Below the pieces are notes generated by a model. The model was not told the DNA's origin, did no database searches, and worked only from the letters and a program-made list of their open reading frames with translations. 64,000 bases of DNA, from the NCBI RefSeq assembly GCF_001050155.1, contig NZ_LFVY01000013.1, forward strand, positions 140,387 to 204,386, given 5' to 3'. The stretch is from Nitratireductor soli. GTDB taxonomy: Bacteria; Pseudomonadota; Alphaproteobacteria; Rhizobiales; Rhizobiaceae. The position numbers were made by a program, and so were the translations under genes. Positions 33,541 to 45,168 of this stretch are shown here, piece after piece; position 1 is the stretch's first letter, and every line of letters starts with the position of its first letter.

Positions 33541-34479
33541 TTGCTCGAGTATCAGACGACACTTAAATCGCGCTGTTCCCTTTCGGGTATCGGCGTCCAC
33601 GGCGGTAAGCCGGTTTCCATCCATTTTTCGCCGGCTGACGCCGATACGGGCGTCGTTTTCCAGCGTATCGACGATGCGGGGACCGGGCGTGTGATTCGCG
33701 CACTGGTATCCGAAGTCGGCCAGACCGATTTGTGCACTGCGCTGGGCGATGCACGCGGCGAGCATGTGGCGACGGTCGAACATCTGATGGCTGCGTTGCT
33801 GGCAGTCGGCATCGACAATGTGTCGATCGAGATCGACGGCAGCGAAGTGCCGGTTCTCGATGGCAGCGCGGAAGGTTTTGTCGATGCGTTCGAGCAGGCC
33901 GGCATCGCCACGCTGCCGGTGAAGCGCCGCTATATCCGCGTCGTCAAGCCGGTTCGCATCGACAATGGCAGTTCCTGGGCGGAGTTCCGTCCCTATGACG
34001 GCACCCGCTTCGAGGTGGAGATCGATTTCGACACGCCGGCCATCGGCCGTCAGGCGCTGTCGGTCGATCTGAGCGCCGAGAGCTTCCGGCAGGAAGTCGC
34101 CCGGGCGCGCACCTTCGGTTTCATCAAGGATGTCGAGCGCCTTTGGGCCGCCGGCTACGCGCTGGGGTCTTCTCTGGAGAATTCGGTCGTCATCGGCGAA
34201 GACCACAAGGTCATCAACATGGAAGGCCTGCGCTATCCCGACGAGTTCGTGCGGCATAAAATGCTCGACGCGGTCGGCGATCTCGCCCTGGCCGGCGCCC
34301 GTTTCATCGGCTGCTTTCGCTCCTATCGCGGCGGGCACCGGTTGAATGCGGCGGCGTTGCGTCATCTTTTGACGGACCGTTCGGCCTATGAGATCGTTGA
34401 GACGACGCGCCGCGAGCAGGGGCGTCGTGCCGAGATGGTGGCGGTCAACGCGCCCGTCTACGCGCCGTGGATGATCTGA
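33541..34479 (+). CDS. lpxC: LpxC, UDP-3-O-acyl-N-acetylglucosamine deacetylase
   Basis: A 312-residue zinc deacetylase, the committed step of lipid A synthesis. It begins LEYQTTLKSRCSLSGIGVH and carries the zinc and catalytic residues in VEHLMAALLAVGIDN, HKMLDAVGDLALAG and GGHRLNAAAL. The TTG at 33541 places LpxC's usual N-terminus at residue 1, with a GGGGA 4 bases or more upstream; the GTG at 33490 would add 17 residues not typical of the family. Position after ftsZ is conserved in this order. Start is uncertain, identity is not. Confidence 0.95.
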   Translation: MLEYQTTLKSRCSLSGIGVHGGKPVSIHFSPADADTGVVFQRIDDAGTGRVIRALVSEVGQTDLCTALGDARGEHVATVEHLMAALLAVGIDNVSIEIDGSEVPVLDGSAEGFVDAFEQAGIATLPVKRRYIRVVKPVRIDNGSSWAEFRPYDGTRFEVEIDFDTPAIGRQALSVDLSAESFRQEVARARTFGFIKDVERLWAAGYALGSSLENSVVIGEDHKVINMEGLRYPDEFVRHKMLDAVGDLALAGARFIGCFRSYRGGHRLNAAALRHLLTDRSAYEIVETTRREQGRRAEMVAVNAPVYAPWMI

Positions 34480-34670
34480 AGACGGTTCCCTGTCTGCCGG
34501 CGTTCACCGCCTGACATTCCCTGACTCTCCGTATATCGGACCCACCGGCTGGGCGCACGACACCATAACGCCACAAAATTGCAGCAATGGCAGGCAATAG
34601 CGTTGCCGCGTGACGGTCATATGCTCTATGACTGCGGTCCACCATCGGGTTTCATGATGCGAGAGGCGAA

Positions 34671-35552
34671 ATGCGTTCAACTTACGATGCCGGTATGATC
34701 AAGGCCGGTATGACCATGACGGGCAGGCGCGCCTTGTTGGCGGTCTGCGCTCTTGGCGCCTCGCTCGCACTGTCCGCCTGCAACGCGGAGAAGGATCTCG
34801 ATCTGTCGACCTATGTCGAGCAGACCGATCCTGCCGACGTGCTCTACAATCAGGGTCTGGCGAACCTCAACTCCGGCCGCTTGAAGGAAGCGAGCGCCAA
34901 GTTCGAGGCGATCGACCGGCAGCACCCTTATTCAGAGTTCGCCCGCAAGGCGATGGTGATGAACACGTTCGCCAGTTACCGGCAGGCCAAGTTCGAGGAA
35001 GCCATCAACAGCGGCAAACGCTACGTTTCGCTTTATCCGACCTCGGAGGAGGCGGCTTATGCGCAGTATCTCGTCGGTCTCAGCTATTACCGGCAGATTC
35101 GCGATGTGACGCAGGATCAGCGCGAAGCGCGCCGGACCGTCGAGGCAATGGAGGAAGTCGTCCAGCGCTGGCCCGATTCGGAATATGTCGAGGACGCCAA
35201 GACCAAGATACGCGTTGCCCGCGACCAGCTTGCCGGCAAGGAAATGCAGATCGGCCGCTATTATCTCGAGCGTCGCGAATACATCGCCGCCGTGCGCCGC
35301 TTCCGCGGCGTGGTCGAGGAATTCCCCAACACGCGGCATGTCGAGGAGGCGCTGGCCCGCCTTACCGAGGCGTATTATGCGCTGGGGCTGGTTTCGGAAG
35401 CGCAGACGGCGGCTGCCGTCCTTGGGCACAATTTCCCCGACAGCAAATGGTACAAGGATTCCTATGCGCTGCTGCAGTCCGGTGGACTGGAGCCGCGTGA
35501 GAACGCCGGGTCCTGGATTTCCAAAGCTGGATCGGCGATCCTGGGCGGCTAG
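34671..35552 (+). CDS. bamD: BamD (ComL), outer-membrane assembly lipoprotein
   Basis: A 293-residue lipoprotein; the signal peptide ends in LALSAC with Cys37 as the lipidated residue. TPR repeats follow (about 55-270), with [41 protein letters not shown] and [20 protein letters not shown]. BamD is the essential partner of BamA in inserting beta-barrel proteins. GAGAGGCGAA precedes the ATG. Its place between lpxC and recN is the usual one in rhizobia. Confidence 0.95.
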   Translation: MRSTYDAGMIKAGMTMTGRRALLAVCALGASLALSACNAEKDLDLSTYVEQTDPADVLYNQGLANLNSGRLKEASAKFEAIDRQHPYSEFARKAMVMNTFASYRQAKFEEAINSGKRYVSLYPTSEEAAYAQYLVGLSYYRQIRDVTQDQREARRTVEAMEEVVQRWPDSEYVEDAKTKIRVARDQLAGKEMQIGRYYLERREYIAAVRRFRGVVEEFPNTRHVEEALARLTEAYYALGLVSEAQTAAAVLGHNFPDSKWYKDSYALLQSGGLEPRENAGSWISKAGSAILGG

Positions 35553-35623
35553 AGGGGATGAGGAAAAGTGTGAAGCGGTTTTTCCGCCCGCATCCCGCTC
35601 TCGCTTATTGAGAGCGATCATCC

Positions 35624-37297
35624 ATGCTGTCCCACCTGTCGATCCGCGATATCGTCCTGATTGAACGCCTCGACATGGATTTTTCGAGCGGGCTCTCCGT
35701 GCTGACGGGCGAGACCGGCGCCGGCAAGTCCATTCTTCTCGATTCGCTGTCCCTGGCGCTCGGCGGGCGCGGTGACGCCTCGCTCGTGCGGCATGGCGCC
35801 GGGCAGGGGCAGGTGATCGCCGTTTTCGACCTGCCTGCCGTCCATCCCGTTCGTGCGCTGCTGGCCGACAACGCCATCGACGATGAGGGCGATGTCATCC
35901 TGCGCCGCGTGCAGAGTGCCGACGGACGGACGCGCGTGTTCATCAACGACCAGCCGTCGAGCGTTGCACTGATGCGGCAGGTGGGCCGCACGCTGGTCGA
36001 AATACACGGCCAGCATGACGAGCGCGCGCTGGTCGACGCGGCGATCCATCGCGACCTGCTCGACGCCTTCGGCGGGCATGGCGAGGCGGTGGCGCGTGTG
36101 CGGCTTGCCTGGCGCGACTGGCGGCACAGCGAACAGGAGTTCGTCCGTCACAAGGCGCGGGTGGAAGCGGCGGCCCGCGAGGCCGACTTCCTGCGCGCCT
36201 CGGTCGAGGAACTTTCCAAGCTCGATCCGCGCCCCGACGAGGAGGCGGCGCTCGCCGAGGAGCGCGCCAGCATGATGCGCGCCGAGAAGATCGCTTCCGA
36301 CATTGCCGACGCCCAGGAAATCCTGTCGGGGCAATCCTCCGCCGTGCCGCAGCTTTCAAGCCTTCTGCGCCGACTGCAGCGCAAGGCGCAGGATGCGCCC
36401 GGCCTGCTCGACGTGATCATCGAGCCGCTCGACGCGGCGCTTCTGCAGCTCGACGCGGCGCAATCGGGTGTCGACGAGGCGATCCGCGCCGCCGAGTTCG
36501 ACCCGCGCCGCCTCGAGGAGGCGGAGGAACGCCTGTTCGCGCTGCGCGCGGCGGCCCGCAAGCACAATGTGCAGGTGGACGATCTGGCGGACCTTTGCGC
36601 GCGCATGGTGGGCGATCTCGACGAGCTCGACGCGGGCGAGGAACGCCTGGCGGTGCTGCAGGCGCAGGCGGCGGCGGCGATCAAGGCCTATGACGCGGCC
36701 GCCGAGGAACTGTCGGCGATGCGGCGGCAGACGGCCGACGGGTTGAGCGCGGCGGTGATGGCCGAACTGCCGGCGCTCAAGCTGGAGCGGGCAGCCTTCA
36801 TCGTCGAGATCGCCACGGAGGCCGACGACCGCGGCGAAGACGGCATCGACCGCGTCGAATTCTGGGTGCGGACCAATCCCGGCACGCGCGCCGGACCGAT
36901 GATGAAGGTTGCTTCGGGCGGCGAGCTGTCGCGCTTCCTCCTGGCGCTGAAGGTGGTTCTGGCCGATCGCGGTTCGGCGCCGACACTGGTTTTCGACGAG
37001 ATCGACACGGGCGTCGGCGGCGCCGTGGCCGACGCCATCGGCCAGCGCCTGGCGCGGCTTGCCGAGGGCATCCAGGTGTTGTCCGTCACCCATGCGCCGC
37101 AGGTGGCGGCGCGCGCCGGAACGCATTACCTGATCGCCAAGAGCGGCGGCAATGATCGGGTTTCGACCGGCGTGTCGGTCATGGATGACGGGGCGCGGCA
37201 GGAAGAAATCGCCCGCATGCTGGCCGGGGCGACTGTGACCGACGAGGCAAGGGCTGCCGCCCAGCGCCTGCTGCAGGGCAGCGCGGCCGCTTCCTGA
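35624..37297 (+). CDS. recN: RecN, SMC-like DNA repair ATPase
   Basis: A 557-residue protein with an N-terminal Walker A (GETGAGKSILLDSLSLALGG) near residue 29, long coiled-coil arms (about 160-370), the ABC signature SGGELSRFLLALKVVLA near 430 and Walker B TLVFDEIDTGVGG near 455. RecN holds broken DNA ends and sister chromatids together in double-strand break repair. It follows bamD by 71 bp; a structured repeat element follows it. Confidence 0.96.
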   Translation: MLSHLSIRDIVLIERLDMDFSSGLSVLTGETGAGKSILLDSLSLALGGRGDASLVRHGAGQGQVIAVFDLPAVHPVRALLADNAIDDEGDVILRRVQSADGRTRVFINDQPSSVALMRQVGRTLVEIHGQHDERALVDAAIHRDLLDAFGGHGEAVARVRLAWRDWRHSEQEFVRHKARVEAAAREADFLRASVEELSKLDPRPDEEAALAEERASMMRAEKIASDIADAQEILSGQSSAVPQLSSLLRRLQRKAQDAPGLLDVIIEPLDAALLQLDAAQSGVDEAIRAAEFDPRRLEEAEERLFALRAAARKHNVQVDDLADLCARMVGDLDELDAGEERLAVLQAQAAAAIKAYDAAAEELSAMRRQTADGLSAAVMAELPALKLERAAFIVEIATEADDRGEDGIDRVEFWVRTNPGTRAGPMMKVASGGELSRFLLALKVVLADRGSAPTLVFDEIDTGVGGAVADAIGQRLARLAEGIQVLSVTHAPQVAARAGTHYLIAKSGGNDRVSTGVSVMDDGARQEEIARMLAGATVTDEARAAAQRLLQGSAAAS

Positions 37298-37357
37298 CAT
37301 TGTTGTCAGCAGACTGATTTCGAGCGAACGCCGGTTTCCACTTTTGCCTGACGATGC

Positions 37358-39773
<2,416 letters not shown>

Positions 39774-39906
39774 TCCTGGCTTCGCCGGCAGCGGCATTCG
39801 TGCCGTCATGGCAGGCGGCGTGTCATCATTTCGGTTCATCATTGGCTCAATCGATTTGACGTGACTGGGCAAGCCGCGTGACCTAGAAAAGGCCCCTTCT
39901 GGAGGA

Positions 39907-40638
39907 ATGATGGCCACCGACATCCTGAACGAACGAACCGGTCCTGGCGATCTGGCGCAAGGGCTGCGCGACAGCGTCCCTGTCGTCGTTGCGGCCTCGC
40001 CGTTCGGCATCTTGTTTGGCGCGCTGGCGGTCGAAAACGGTTTCACCGTCTTCGAGGCCGTGCTGATGAGCGCGACGATCTTCGCCGGGGCGAGCCAGAT
40101 GGTCGGCATCGACCTGTTCGGCCAGAAGGTTGCGCCGTGGCTGATCGTCTTTTCGATCTTCGCGGTGAATTTCCGTCACGTGCTGTACTCGGCCGCCATC
40201 GGGCGGCGCATCGCCCATTGGGGGCCGATCCAGCGGCTTTTCGGCTTTTTCCTGCTGGTCGATCCGATGTTCGCCGAGGCCGAGCGGCGCGGTGAGCAGG
40301 GCAAGCGGATTTCATTCCTCTGGTATATGGGCGCTGCGCTGCCGGTCTATGTGTTGTGGGTCGCAGAGGCGTGGGTGGGTGCGCTGTTCGGGCGGATGAT
40401 GCCGGACACGCATGCGTGGGGCATCGATTTCCTCCTGCCGATCTATTTTCTCGGGCTGGTCATGGGCTTTCGCAAGCGGCCAATCTGGCTGCCCGTGGTG
40501 GCGGTCAGCGCCGTCGCCTCGATGATCGCCTACAACACGGTCGGCTCGCCCTGGCACGTTTCGATCGGCGCGCTGGCCGGCGTTCTTCTGGCGGCGGTCT
40601 TCGCGCCGAGCATCAAGCAGAAGGAGGAAGGCGAATGA
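39907..40638 (+). CDS. AzlC-family branched-chain amino acid exporter subunit
   Basis: A 243-residue membrane protein with six or more hydrophobic segments. ASPFGILFGALAVENGFT near 35, AGASQMVGIDLFGQ near 62 and NFRHVLYSAAIGR near 92 are typical of AzlC (YgaZ) proteins. With AzlD it exports branched-chain amino acids such as valine. GGAGGA lies immediately before two consecutive ATGs; the second, at 39910, has slightly better spacing. The gene overlaps azlD by 4 bp. Confidence 0.9.
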   Translation: MMATDILNERTGPGDLAQGLRDSVPVVVAASPFGILFGALAVENGFTVFEAVLMSATIFAGASQMVGIDLFGQKVAPWLIVFSIFAVNFRHVLYSAAIGRRIAHWGPIQRLFGFFLLVDPMFAEAERRGEQGKRISFLWYMGAALPVYVLWVAEAWVGALFGRMMPDTHAWGIDFLLPIYFLGLVMGFRKRPIWLPVVAVSAVASMIAYNTVGSPWHVSIGALAGVLLAAVFAPSIKQKEEGE

Positions 40639-40934
40639 GCATGACCGCCTGGATCATCCTTGCCGGCGCGCTGATGACCTTCCTGACGCGCATTGGCGGC
40701 CATCTGGTGCTGTCGCGCTTCGAGCGCATTCATCCACGCGTCGAGGCGGGTCTCAACGCCGTGCCGGCCGCCGTGTTGACGACACTGGTTGCACCGGCGG
40801 CCATGAATGGCGGGCCGGCCGAAATCGTCGCGTTGGCGACCGGCGTTGTCGTGGCGTTCCTCGCCGGCGGCATGATGCCGATGTTCCTGACATCGGCGGC
40901 CGTGCTGATCCTGCTGCGCCACCTTCTCGGCTGA
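40635..40934 (+). CDS. AzlD-family exporter subunit
   Basis: A 99-residue protein with three to four membrane segments, starting MSMTAWIILAGALMTFLTRI and with VEAGLNAVPAAVLTTLVAPA in the middle, the usual AzlD (YgaH) layout. It is the small partner of AzlC. GGAGGAAG lies just upstream, within the end of azlC, and the genes overlap by 4 bp. A palindromic repeat follows shortly after the stop. Confidence 0.9.
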   Translation: MSMTAWIILAGALMTFLTRIGGHLVLSRFERIHPRVEAGLNAVPAAVLTTLVAPAAMNGGPAEIVALATGVVVAFLAGGMMPMFLTSAAVLILLRHLLG

Positions 40935-40940
40935 TTTCAG

Positions 40941-41048
40941 CTACAGCATCGGCCCGAAAATCGGAACCGATTTTCGGAAAGCACGATGTGTGGATTCAAA
41001 GACTTACAGCGTCCTTTGTGCGTCTGATAAGACGCGCGGCGCTGTAAG
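40941..41048 (+). repeat. Palindromic repeats between azlD and the aminopeptidase gene
   Basis: The first part is the dyad CCGAAAATCGG-AA-CCGATTTTCGG (40952-40975). The second, CTTACAGCGTCCTTTG with a GCGTCT/AGACGC dyad (41003-41048), matches a module at 12006-12050. The second module overlaps the 3' end of the aminopeptidase gene and supplies its stop codon. Confidence 0.7.
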
Positions 41049-42869
41049 CGGCTCCGTTGCCCGTTCCAGCCAGGCGCGGACCTCTCCATCGACCAGCGGC
41101 GCGATCTCGTGGCGAACCCGCGCGTGATAGGCATCGAGCCAGGCGCGCTCGCCGGCGTCCAGCAGCGCGGTGTCGATCAGCCGCCTGTCAAACGGTACGA
41201 GGGTCAGCGTCTCGAACCCATGCATGTCGATCTCGCCGCCATCGATCGGCGAGGGGGGCTCGACGACGATCAGGTTTTCATGGCGGATGCCATAGCTGCC
41301 GGTCTTGTAATAGCCGGGCTCGTTGGACAGGATCATGCCGGCTTCCAGCCTTTGCGCGCCTGTCCTGGCGATGCGCTGAGGCCCCTCGTGCACCGCCAGA
41401 TAGGAGCCGACGCCGTGGCCCGTGCCGTGGGCGTAATCCAGGCCGGCCTGCCACAGCGCGTGGCGGGCAAAGGGGTCTATGTCCATGCCGCGCGTGCCGG
41501 GCGGAAAGCGCAGCCGGGAAAGGGCTATCATGCCCTTCAGCACGCGCGTCGAGCGATCACGCATCTCGCCGGTGCTTTCGCCGATGACGACGGTGCGGGT
41601 GATGTCGGTCGTGCCGTCCTCATACTGGGCGCCGGAATCGATGAGATACAATTCGTTTCGGCCAAGCACGCGATTGGTTTTCGCGTTGACCCGGTAATGG
41701 ACGATGGCGCCGTTGGGGCCGGCGCCGGAAATCGTGTCGAAGGAGATGTCGCGCAGCGGCATCTGCATGTCGTTGCCGGTTTGCGTCCGGCAGGCTTCGA
41801 GCTTCCGCGCCACGGTGATCTCATCCAGAGAGCCGGCCGGCTGTGCGTCGAGCCAGCACAGGAAACGCGCCATGGCGGCGCCGTCGCGCCGGTGCGCGGC
41901 GCGCGCGCCCTGCAATTCGGCAGCGTTCTTGATGGCGCGGGGCAGGCGGGCGGGATCGGTCAGATCGACGGTCTTGCCACCGGCTTTGTCGACGAGAAGC
42001 CGCAATTGCTCGGCAGCCAGCGACGGATCCAAACCGATGCGTGCGCCGGAGCGGGCAAGGCTGGTGATTTCATCGTCGAGCGTTGCGGGTGGGTGCAGAT
42101 CGGCGAGTTGCGTCAGATAGGCTTCCGTTTCGCGGTCGAGCTTTCGCTTGTCGATGAACAGAAGGGGGCGCCCCTCGGCCTGGATCAACGCGAAACCGAG
42201 CGGCAGCGGCGTGTGCGGCACGTCCCGGCCGCGAATGTTGAATGCCCAGGCGAGCGACGACGGGTCGGTGAGCACCGTGCAATCGGCGCCGCCGGCGGAA
42301 ATGGCGGTGGCGAGACGGGCGAGCTTGTCGAGCGCGCGTTCGCCGGCGTAGTCCAGAGGCTGGATGCGGGCGGGCTCCAGCGGCGCGGCGGGACGGTCCT
42401 TCCAGATACCGTCGACCAGGTTGGCCTCGACGGGCACCAGTTCGGCGCCGCATCCGGCCGCCGCCTTCCTCAGCGCGCCAACCTCGCCGATCGTGTGCAG
42501 CCACGGATCGAAGCCGATGCGCGCGCCTTTGTGAAGATTGGCGGCCATCCAAGCCTTCGGCGGGTTGTCGATCAGGCTTTCTATGGTGAAGGTCGAGGGA
42601 TCGGTCTGCTCGGGCGCCTGCAGCGTGTAGCGGCCATCGACGAAAAGCAGGGCGCGCGTGCGCAGGATCAAGGCCATGCCGGCCGAACCGGTGAAGCCGG
42701 TCAGCCAGGAGAGACGCTCGGAGGCGGCCGCGACGTATTCGCCCTGATGCTCGTCGGCGCGCGGCACCAGATAGCCGTCAAGCCCCGCCTCGGCGAGCGC
42801 CTGGCGAAGATCGGCGACGCGCGAGGTGCCCTGGGCCGGCTCGGCGATGACATCGAAAGACTGAAACAT
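41004..42869 (-). CDS. Xaa-Pro aminopeptidase (M24B, aminopeptidase P)
   Basis: A 621-residue protein of the long aminopeptidase P class: two creatinase-like N-terminal domains (about 18-160 and 165-320) and a pita-bread catalytic domain. Metal ligands appear in YLIDSGAQYEDGTTDITRT, AHGTGHGVGSYL, ILSNEPGYY and GIRHENLIVV. It removes N-terminal residues preceding proline. The last dozen residues (APRVLSDAQRTL) and the stop are encoded by an intergenic repeat module, so the natural C-terminus may have been changed by it. Confidence 0.93.
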   Translation of the reverse strand: MFQSFDVIAEPAQGTSRVADLRQALAEAGLDGYLVPRADEHQGEYVAAASERLSWLTGFTGSAGMALILRTRALLFVDGRYTLQAPEQTDPSTFTIESLIDNPPKAWMAANLHKGARIGFDPWLHTIGEVGALRKAAAGCGAELVPVEANLVDGIWKDRPAAPLEPARIQPLDYAGERALDKLARLATAISAGGADCTVLTDPSSLAWAFNIRGRDVPHTPLPLGFALIQAEGRPLLFIDKRKLDRETEAYLTQLADLHPPATLDDEITSLARSGARIGLDPSLAAEQLRLLVDKAGGKTVDLTDPARLPRAIKNAAELQGARAAHRRDGAAMARFLCWLDAQPAGSLDEITVARKLEACRTQTGNDMQMPLRDISFDTISGAGPNGAIVHYRVNAKTNRVLGRNELYLIDSGAQYEDGTTDITRTVVIGESTGEMRDRSTRVLKGMIALSRLRFPPGTRGMDIDPFARHALWQAGLDYAHGTGHGVGSYLAVHEGPQRIARTGAQRLEAGMILSNEPGYYKTGSYGIRHENLIVVEPPSPIDGGEIDMHGFETLTLVPFDRRLIDTALLDAGERAWLDAYHARVRHEIAPLVDGEVRAWLERATEPLTAPRVLSDAQRTL

Positions 42870-43098
42870 GGCGGTCCTGCATCTTCGTTCTGAACGACCC
42901 GGAACCTACAGCAAGCGCCGTGACAGCGGAATTGGTTTTGCGGCAGGTCGGCGTTTTTTGGTGCACCGCACCATTTCTTTTTGCGATGCAAAATAAGATG
43001 GTAGCCATGCGCAAACGGCTCTGGTTGAGGAGGGGGGCGAGGCTTATCTTCAAGCCCATGGAAGACGGACTTCCCGTCGCCGCACAAGGAGAACTCAG

Positions 43099-43287
43099 AT
43101 GGCCCAATCCGCAGGAAAGCGCGGCTTTTTCCGTAGCGCATTCGATGCGCTGATCGAGGCACGCCAGAAGCAGGTCAGAAGCTACGTCAATGGCGCGCTT
43201 TTGATGCTTGACGACGAGACCTTGCGCGCCCACGGCTACAGCCGTGACGAACTGAAGCGCAGCCGCAGTGTTTCCCACATGTTCTGA
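43099..43287 (+). CDS. DUF1127 family small protein
   Basis: A 62-residue basic protein. Residues about 11-60, RSAFDALIEARQKQVRSYV then LLMLDDETLRAHGYSRDEL, show the arginine-rich DUF1127 pattern. Short DUF1127 proteins in alphaproteobacteria have been linked to RNA regulation and phosphate or carbon metabolism, but the role of this one is unknown. AAGGAGA lies 6 bases upstream of the ATG. A Rho-independent terminator follows only after two repeat modules. Confidence 0.88.
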   Translation: MAQSAGKRGFFRSAFDALIEARQKQVRSYVNGALLMLDDETLRAHGYSRDELKRSRSVSHMF

Positions 43288-43310
43288 TCGCGATCATCGC
43301 GAGCGTTCCC

Positions 43311-43351
43311 TAGACCGGTTCAGCGTTTCATGGAAACGCTGAACCGGTCTA
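43311..43351. repeat. Perfect 19-bp hairpin
   Basis: TAGACCGGTTCAGCGTTTC, a 3-nt loop, and its exact complement. It joins directly to copy 2 of repeat family 1. A remnant of its end (CCGGTCTAA) precedes copy 3 at 46189-46197, so the two modules travel together. Confidence 0.85.
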
Positions 43352-43354
43352 CTT

Positions 43355-43412
43355 CTTTGCTTTTCCGCATTTATGCGGACGTCAGGTGATTTCACCTGAC
43401 TGCAAAATGCTC
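43355..43412 (+). repeat. Interspersed palindromic repeat, family 1, copy 2
   Basis: Same layout as the copy at 5447: CCGCAT/ATGCGG, then GTCAGGTG/CACCTGAC, then TGCAAAATGCTCT. It lies between the DUF1127 stop and its terminator. Confidence 0.88.
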
Positions 43413-43423
43413 TGAGCGAAGCC

Positions 43424-43456
43424 CCGGAAACCGAAGACGGTTTCCGGGGTTTTCTC
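43424..43456 (+). terminator. Rho-independent terminator of the DUF1127 gene
   Basis: CCCCGGAAACC, a 6-base loop GAAGAC, GGTTTCCGGGG, then TTTTCTCTTTG: an 11-bp stem with a U-rich tail on the plus strand. It stands about 140 bp after the DUF1127 stop and just before the convergent prmA stop. The minus-strand side has no U-run. Confidence 0.85.
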
Positions 43457-43485
43457 TTTGTGCGCGGCAAATGCAGGACGGTGCG

Positions 43486-44358
43486 TCAGCGCTTCATGTG
43501 GATCGTCACCCAGCCTTCGCGCGCGTCGGTGCGGATGTGGCGGAAACCCTGGCCGTTATAGGCGGCGACGACGGCGCGGCGCTGCCGTTCCAGTATGCCC
43601 GACAGGATCAGCGAGCCGCCCGGCGCCAGATGCCGCGCCATGTCTGGCGCCAGCCCCATCAGCGGGCGAGCCAGGATGTTGGCGACGATCAGCTCGAAAG
43701 GCCGCCGCTCGGCAAAAATCCGGTGGTGGAAGCCGGGCGCGGTTTGCGTGTCGACCAGGCGCTCGACGCCGTTCAGGCGGACATTCTGCCAAGCCACGCG
43801 CACGGCGATCGGATCGATGTCGGTGGCCAGAACCGGGATGCGCGCCGCCCTGGCGATGGCAATCGCCAGGACGGCACTGCCGGCGCCGAGATCGAGCGCC
43901 TGGCGTGGCGCCTCGCTCTGCAGGACACGGGCAATCGCCTTCAGGCAGCCGGCCGTGGTGCCATGGTGGCCCGTGCCGAAGGCAAGGCCGGCCTCGATCT
44001 CGATGGCGATGTCGCCGGGGCGGCGCAATTGCCGGTCATGGCCGCCATGAACCAGGAAGCGGCCGACCCGCACCGGCTTCAGCCCGGCCAGCGAATGGCT
44101 GACCCAGTCGATGTCGGGGACGGGCTCGATGGTAAGGTCGGGCGGGTTGCCGAGGGCCGACAGGGTTTCGCGCATTCGGGCGGCAACCGCCTCTATATCG
44201 TCTTCGGCATAGAGGGATACCTCGAACAGGCCACGCTCCTCATCCGCTTCGAAGATGCTGATCGGCAGTCCCTCATCGTCGAAACGGGCGTCGAGCAGCT
44301 TGAAGATCGCTTCCGCGTCGTCGCGTGCGGCGGTCAGGTAAAGTCGTGTCTGGCCCAT
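43486..44358 (-). CDS. prmA: PrmA, ribosomal protein L11 methyltransferase
   Basis: A 290-residue SAM enzyme. The substrate-binding N-terminus (about 1-95) is followed by [19 protein letters not shown], the SAM loop [19 protein letters not shown] near 155, [19 protein letters not shown], and the catalytic-site motif [14 protein letters not shown] near 225. It trimethylates ribosomal protein L11. It lies 26 bases after the sco1 gene on the same strand, so they are probably one operon. Confidence 0.94.
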   Translation of the reverse strand: MGQTRLYLTAARDDAEAIFKLLDARFDDEGLPISIFEADEERGLFEVSLYAEDDIEAVAARMRETLSALGNPPDLTIEPVPDIDWVSHSLAGLKPVRVGRFLVHGGHDRQLRRPGDIAIEIEAGLAFGTGHHGTTAGCLKAIARVLQSEAPRQALDLGAGSAVLAIAIARAARIPVLATDIDPIAVRVAWQNVRLNGVERLVDTQTAPGFHHRIFAERRPFELIVANILARPLMGLAPDMARHLAPGGSLILSGILERQRRAVVAAYNGQGFRHIRTDAREGWVTIHMKR

Positions 44359-44384
44359 AAAAACCCGTGTGAAAATCCGTGCTG

Positions 44385-44963
44385 TCAGGCTTCGTCCGCC
44401 AGGCGCTTCAGCTTGGCGATGGCGGTGTCGCGATTCTCCTCATACGCGATGGTGCCGAAGAAGTCGCCGGCGCTGTCGAGCAGCAGGACCGAGGCCGTGT
44501 GGTCCATCGTATAGTCGCCGCCCTCAAGCTCGACCTTGCGGGCGTAGATGGAGAAGCCCTTGGCCATGGCGGCGACCTGTTCCGGCGTGCCGGTGATGCC
44601 GGTGATGCGGTCGGAGAAATTGCCAAGATAGGCCTTCATCACCTCGGGCGTGTCGCGCTCGGGGTCGACGGAGACGAAATAGGCCTTGATATCCTCTCCT
44701 TCGCCGCCCAATTGCTCAAGCCAGCCATCCAGCTCGAACAGCGTGGTGGGGCAGACTTCCGGGCAGTGGGTGAAACCGAAGAAAACGACCCTTGGACCGC
44801 CCTTGAAGGCTGCCTCGGTGATCTTCTGTCCATCCTGGTCGACCAGTTCGAACGGCACGCCGAACGGCGTGCGCGCGTTCTGCTGCTGGTACCATTGAAA
44901 GGTCAGGAAGCCGATCCCCACCGCCATGACCGCGAGAATGCCGACAAGAATGGAACGCATCAT
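44385..44963 (-). CDS. SCO1/SenC family copper chaperone
   Basis: A 192-residue thioredoxin-fold protein anchored by one N-terminal membrane segment (about 4-22). The copper-site residues are intact: Cys67 and Cys71 in FTHCPEVC and His155 in [22 protein letters not shown] is also typical. It should deliver copper to the CuA site of cytochrome c oxidase or act as a thiol reductant. Two consecutive ATGs (44963 and 44960) can start it. Upstream, 43 bases away, is a small membrane protein gene, and downstream is prmA. Confidence 0.93.
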   Translation of the reverse strand: MMRSILVGILAVMAVGIGFLTFQWYQQQNARTPFGVPFELVDQDGQKITEAAFKGGPRVVFFGFTHCPEVCPTTLFELDGWLEQLGGEGEDIKAYFVSVDPERDTPEVMKAYLGNFSDRITGITGTPEQVAAMAKGFSIYARKVELEGGDYTMDHTASVLLLDSAGDFFGTIAYEENRDTAIAKLKRLADEA

Positions 44964-45006
44964 CGAAATTGACCTAAAGCTGATCGGGGTGAGCCCGGGT
45001 TGGGAG

Positions 45007-45168
45007 CTAGAAACACCAGGAAAGGCCGGATTGGGCCATGGCGAAAAAAATGCCGGCGCCATGCTCCGCCCACATGGCGAAGGTGACGCCAATCAGCGCC
45101 GCGGCCAGGAAAGCCGCCGCGCTTGCCTTGAACCATGCGTTGGCGCGCCAGGTTTGCTGCATCTTCAT
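45007..45168 (-). CDS. Small single-pass membrane protein, unknown function
   Basis: A 53-residue open frame with a basic N-terminus (MKMQQTWRANAWFKASAAA), one membrane segment about 16-33 (AAAFLAAALIGVTFAMWA) and a hydrophobic tail ending GLSWCF. Coding character is supported by sensible charge topology and by its place directly upstream of sco1 on the same strand, 43 bases away. Ribosome-binding sequence is weak. It might assist copper delivery or oxidase assembly; that rests only on position. Confidence 0.6.
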   Translation of the reverse strand: MKMQQTWRANAWFKASAAAFLAAALIGVTFAMWAEHGAGIFFAMAQSGLSWCF

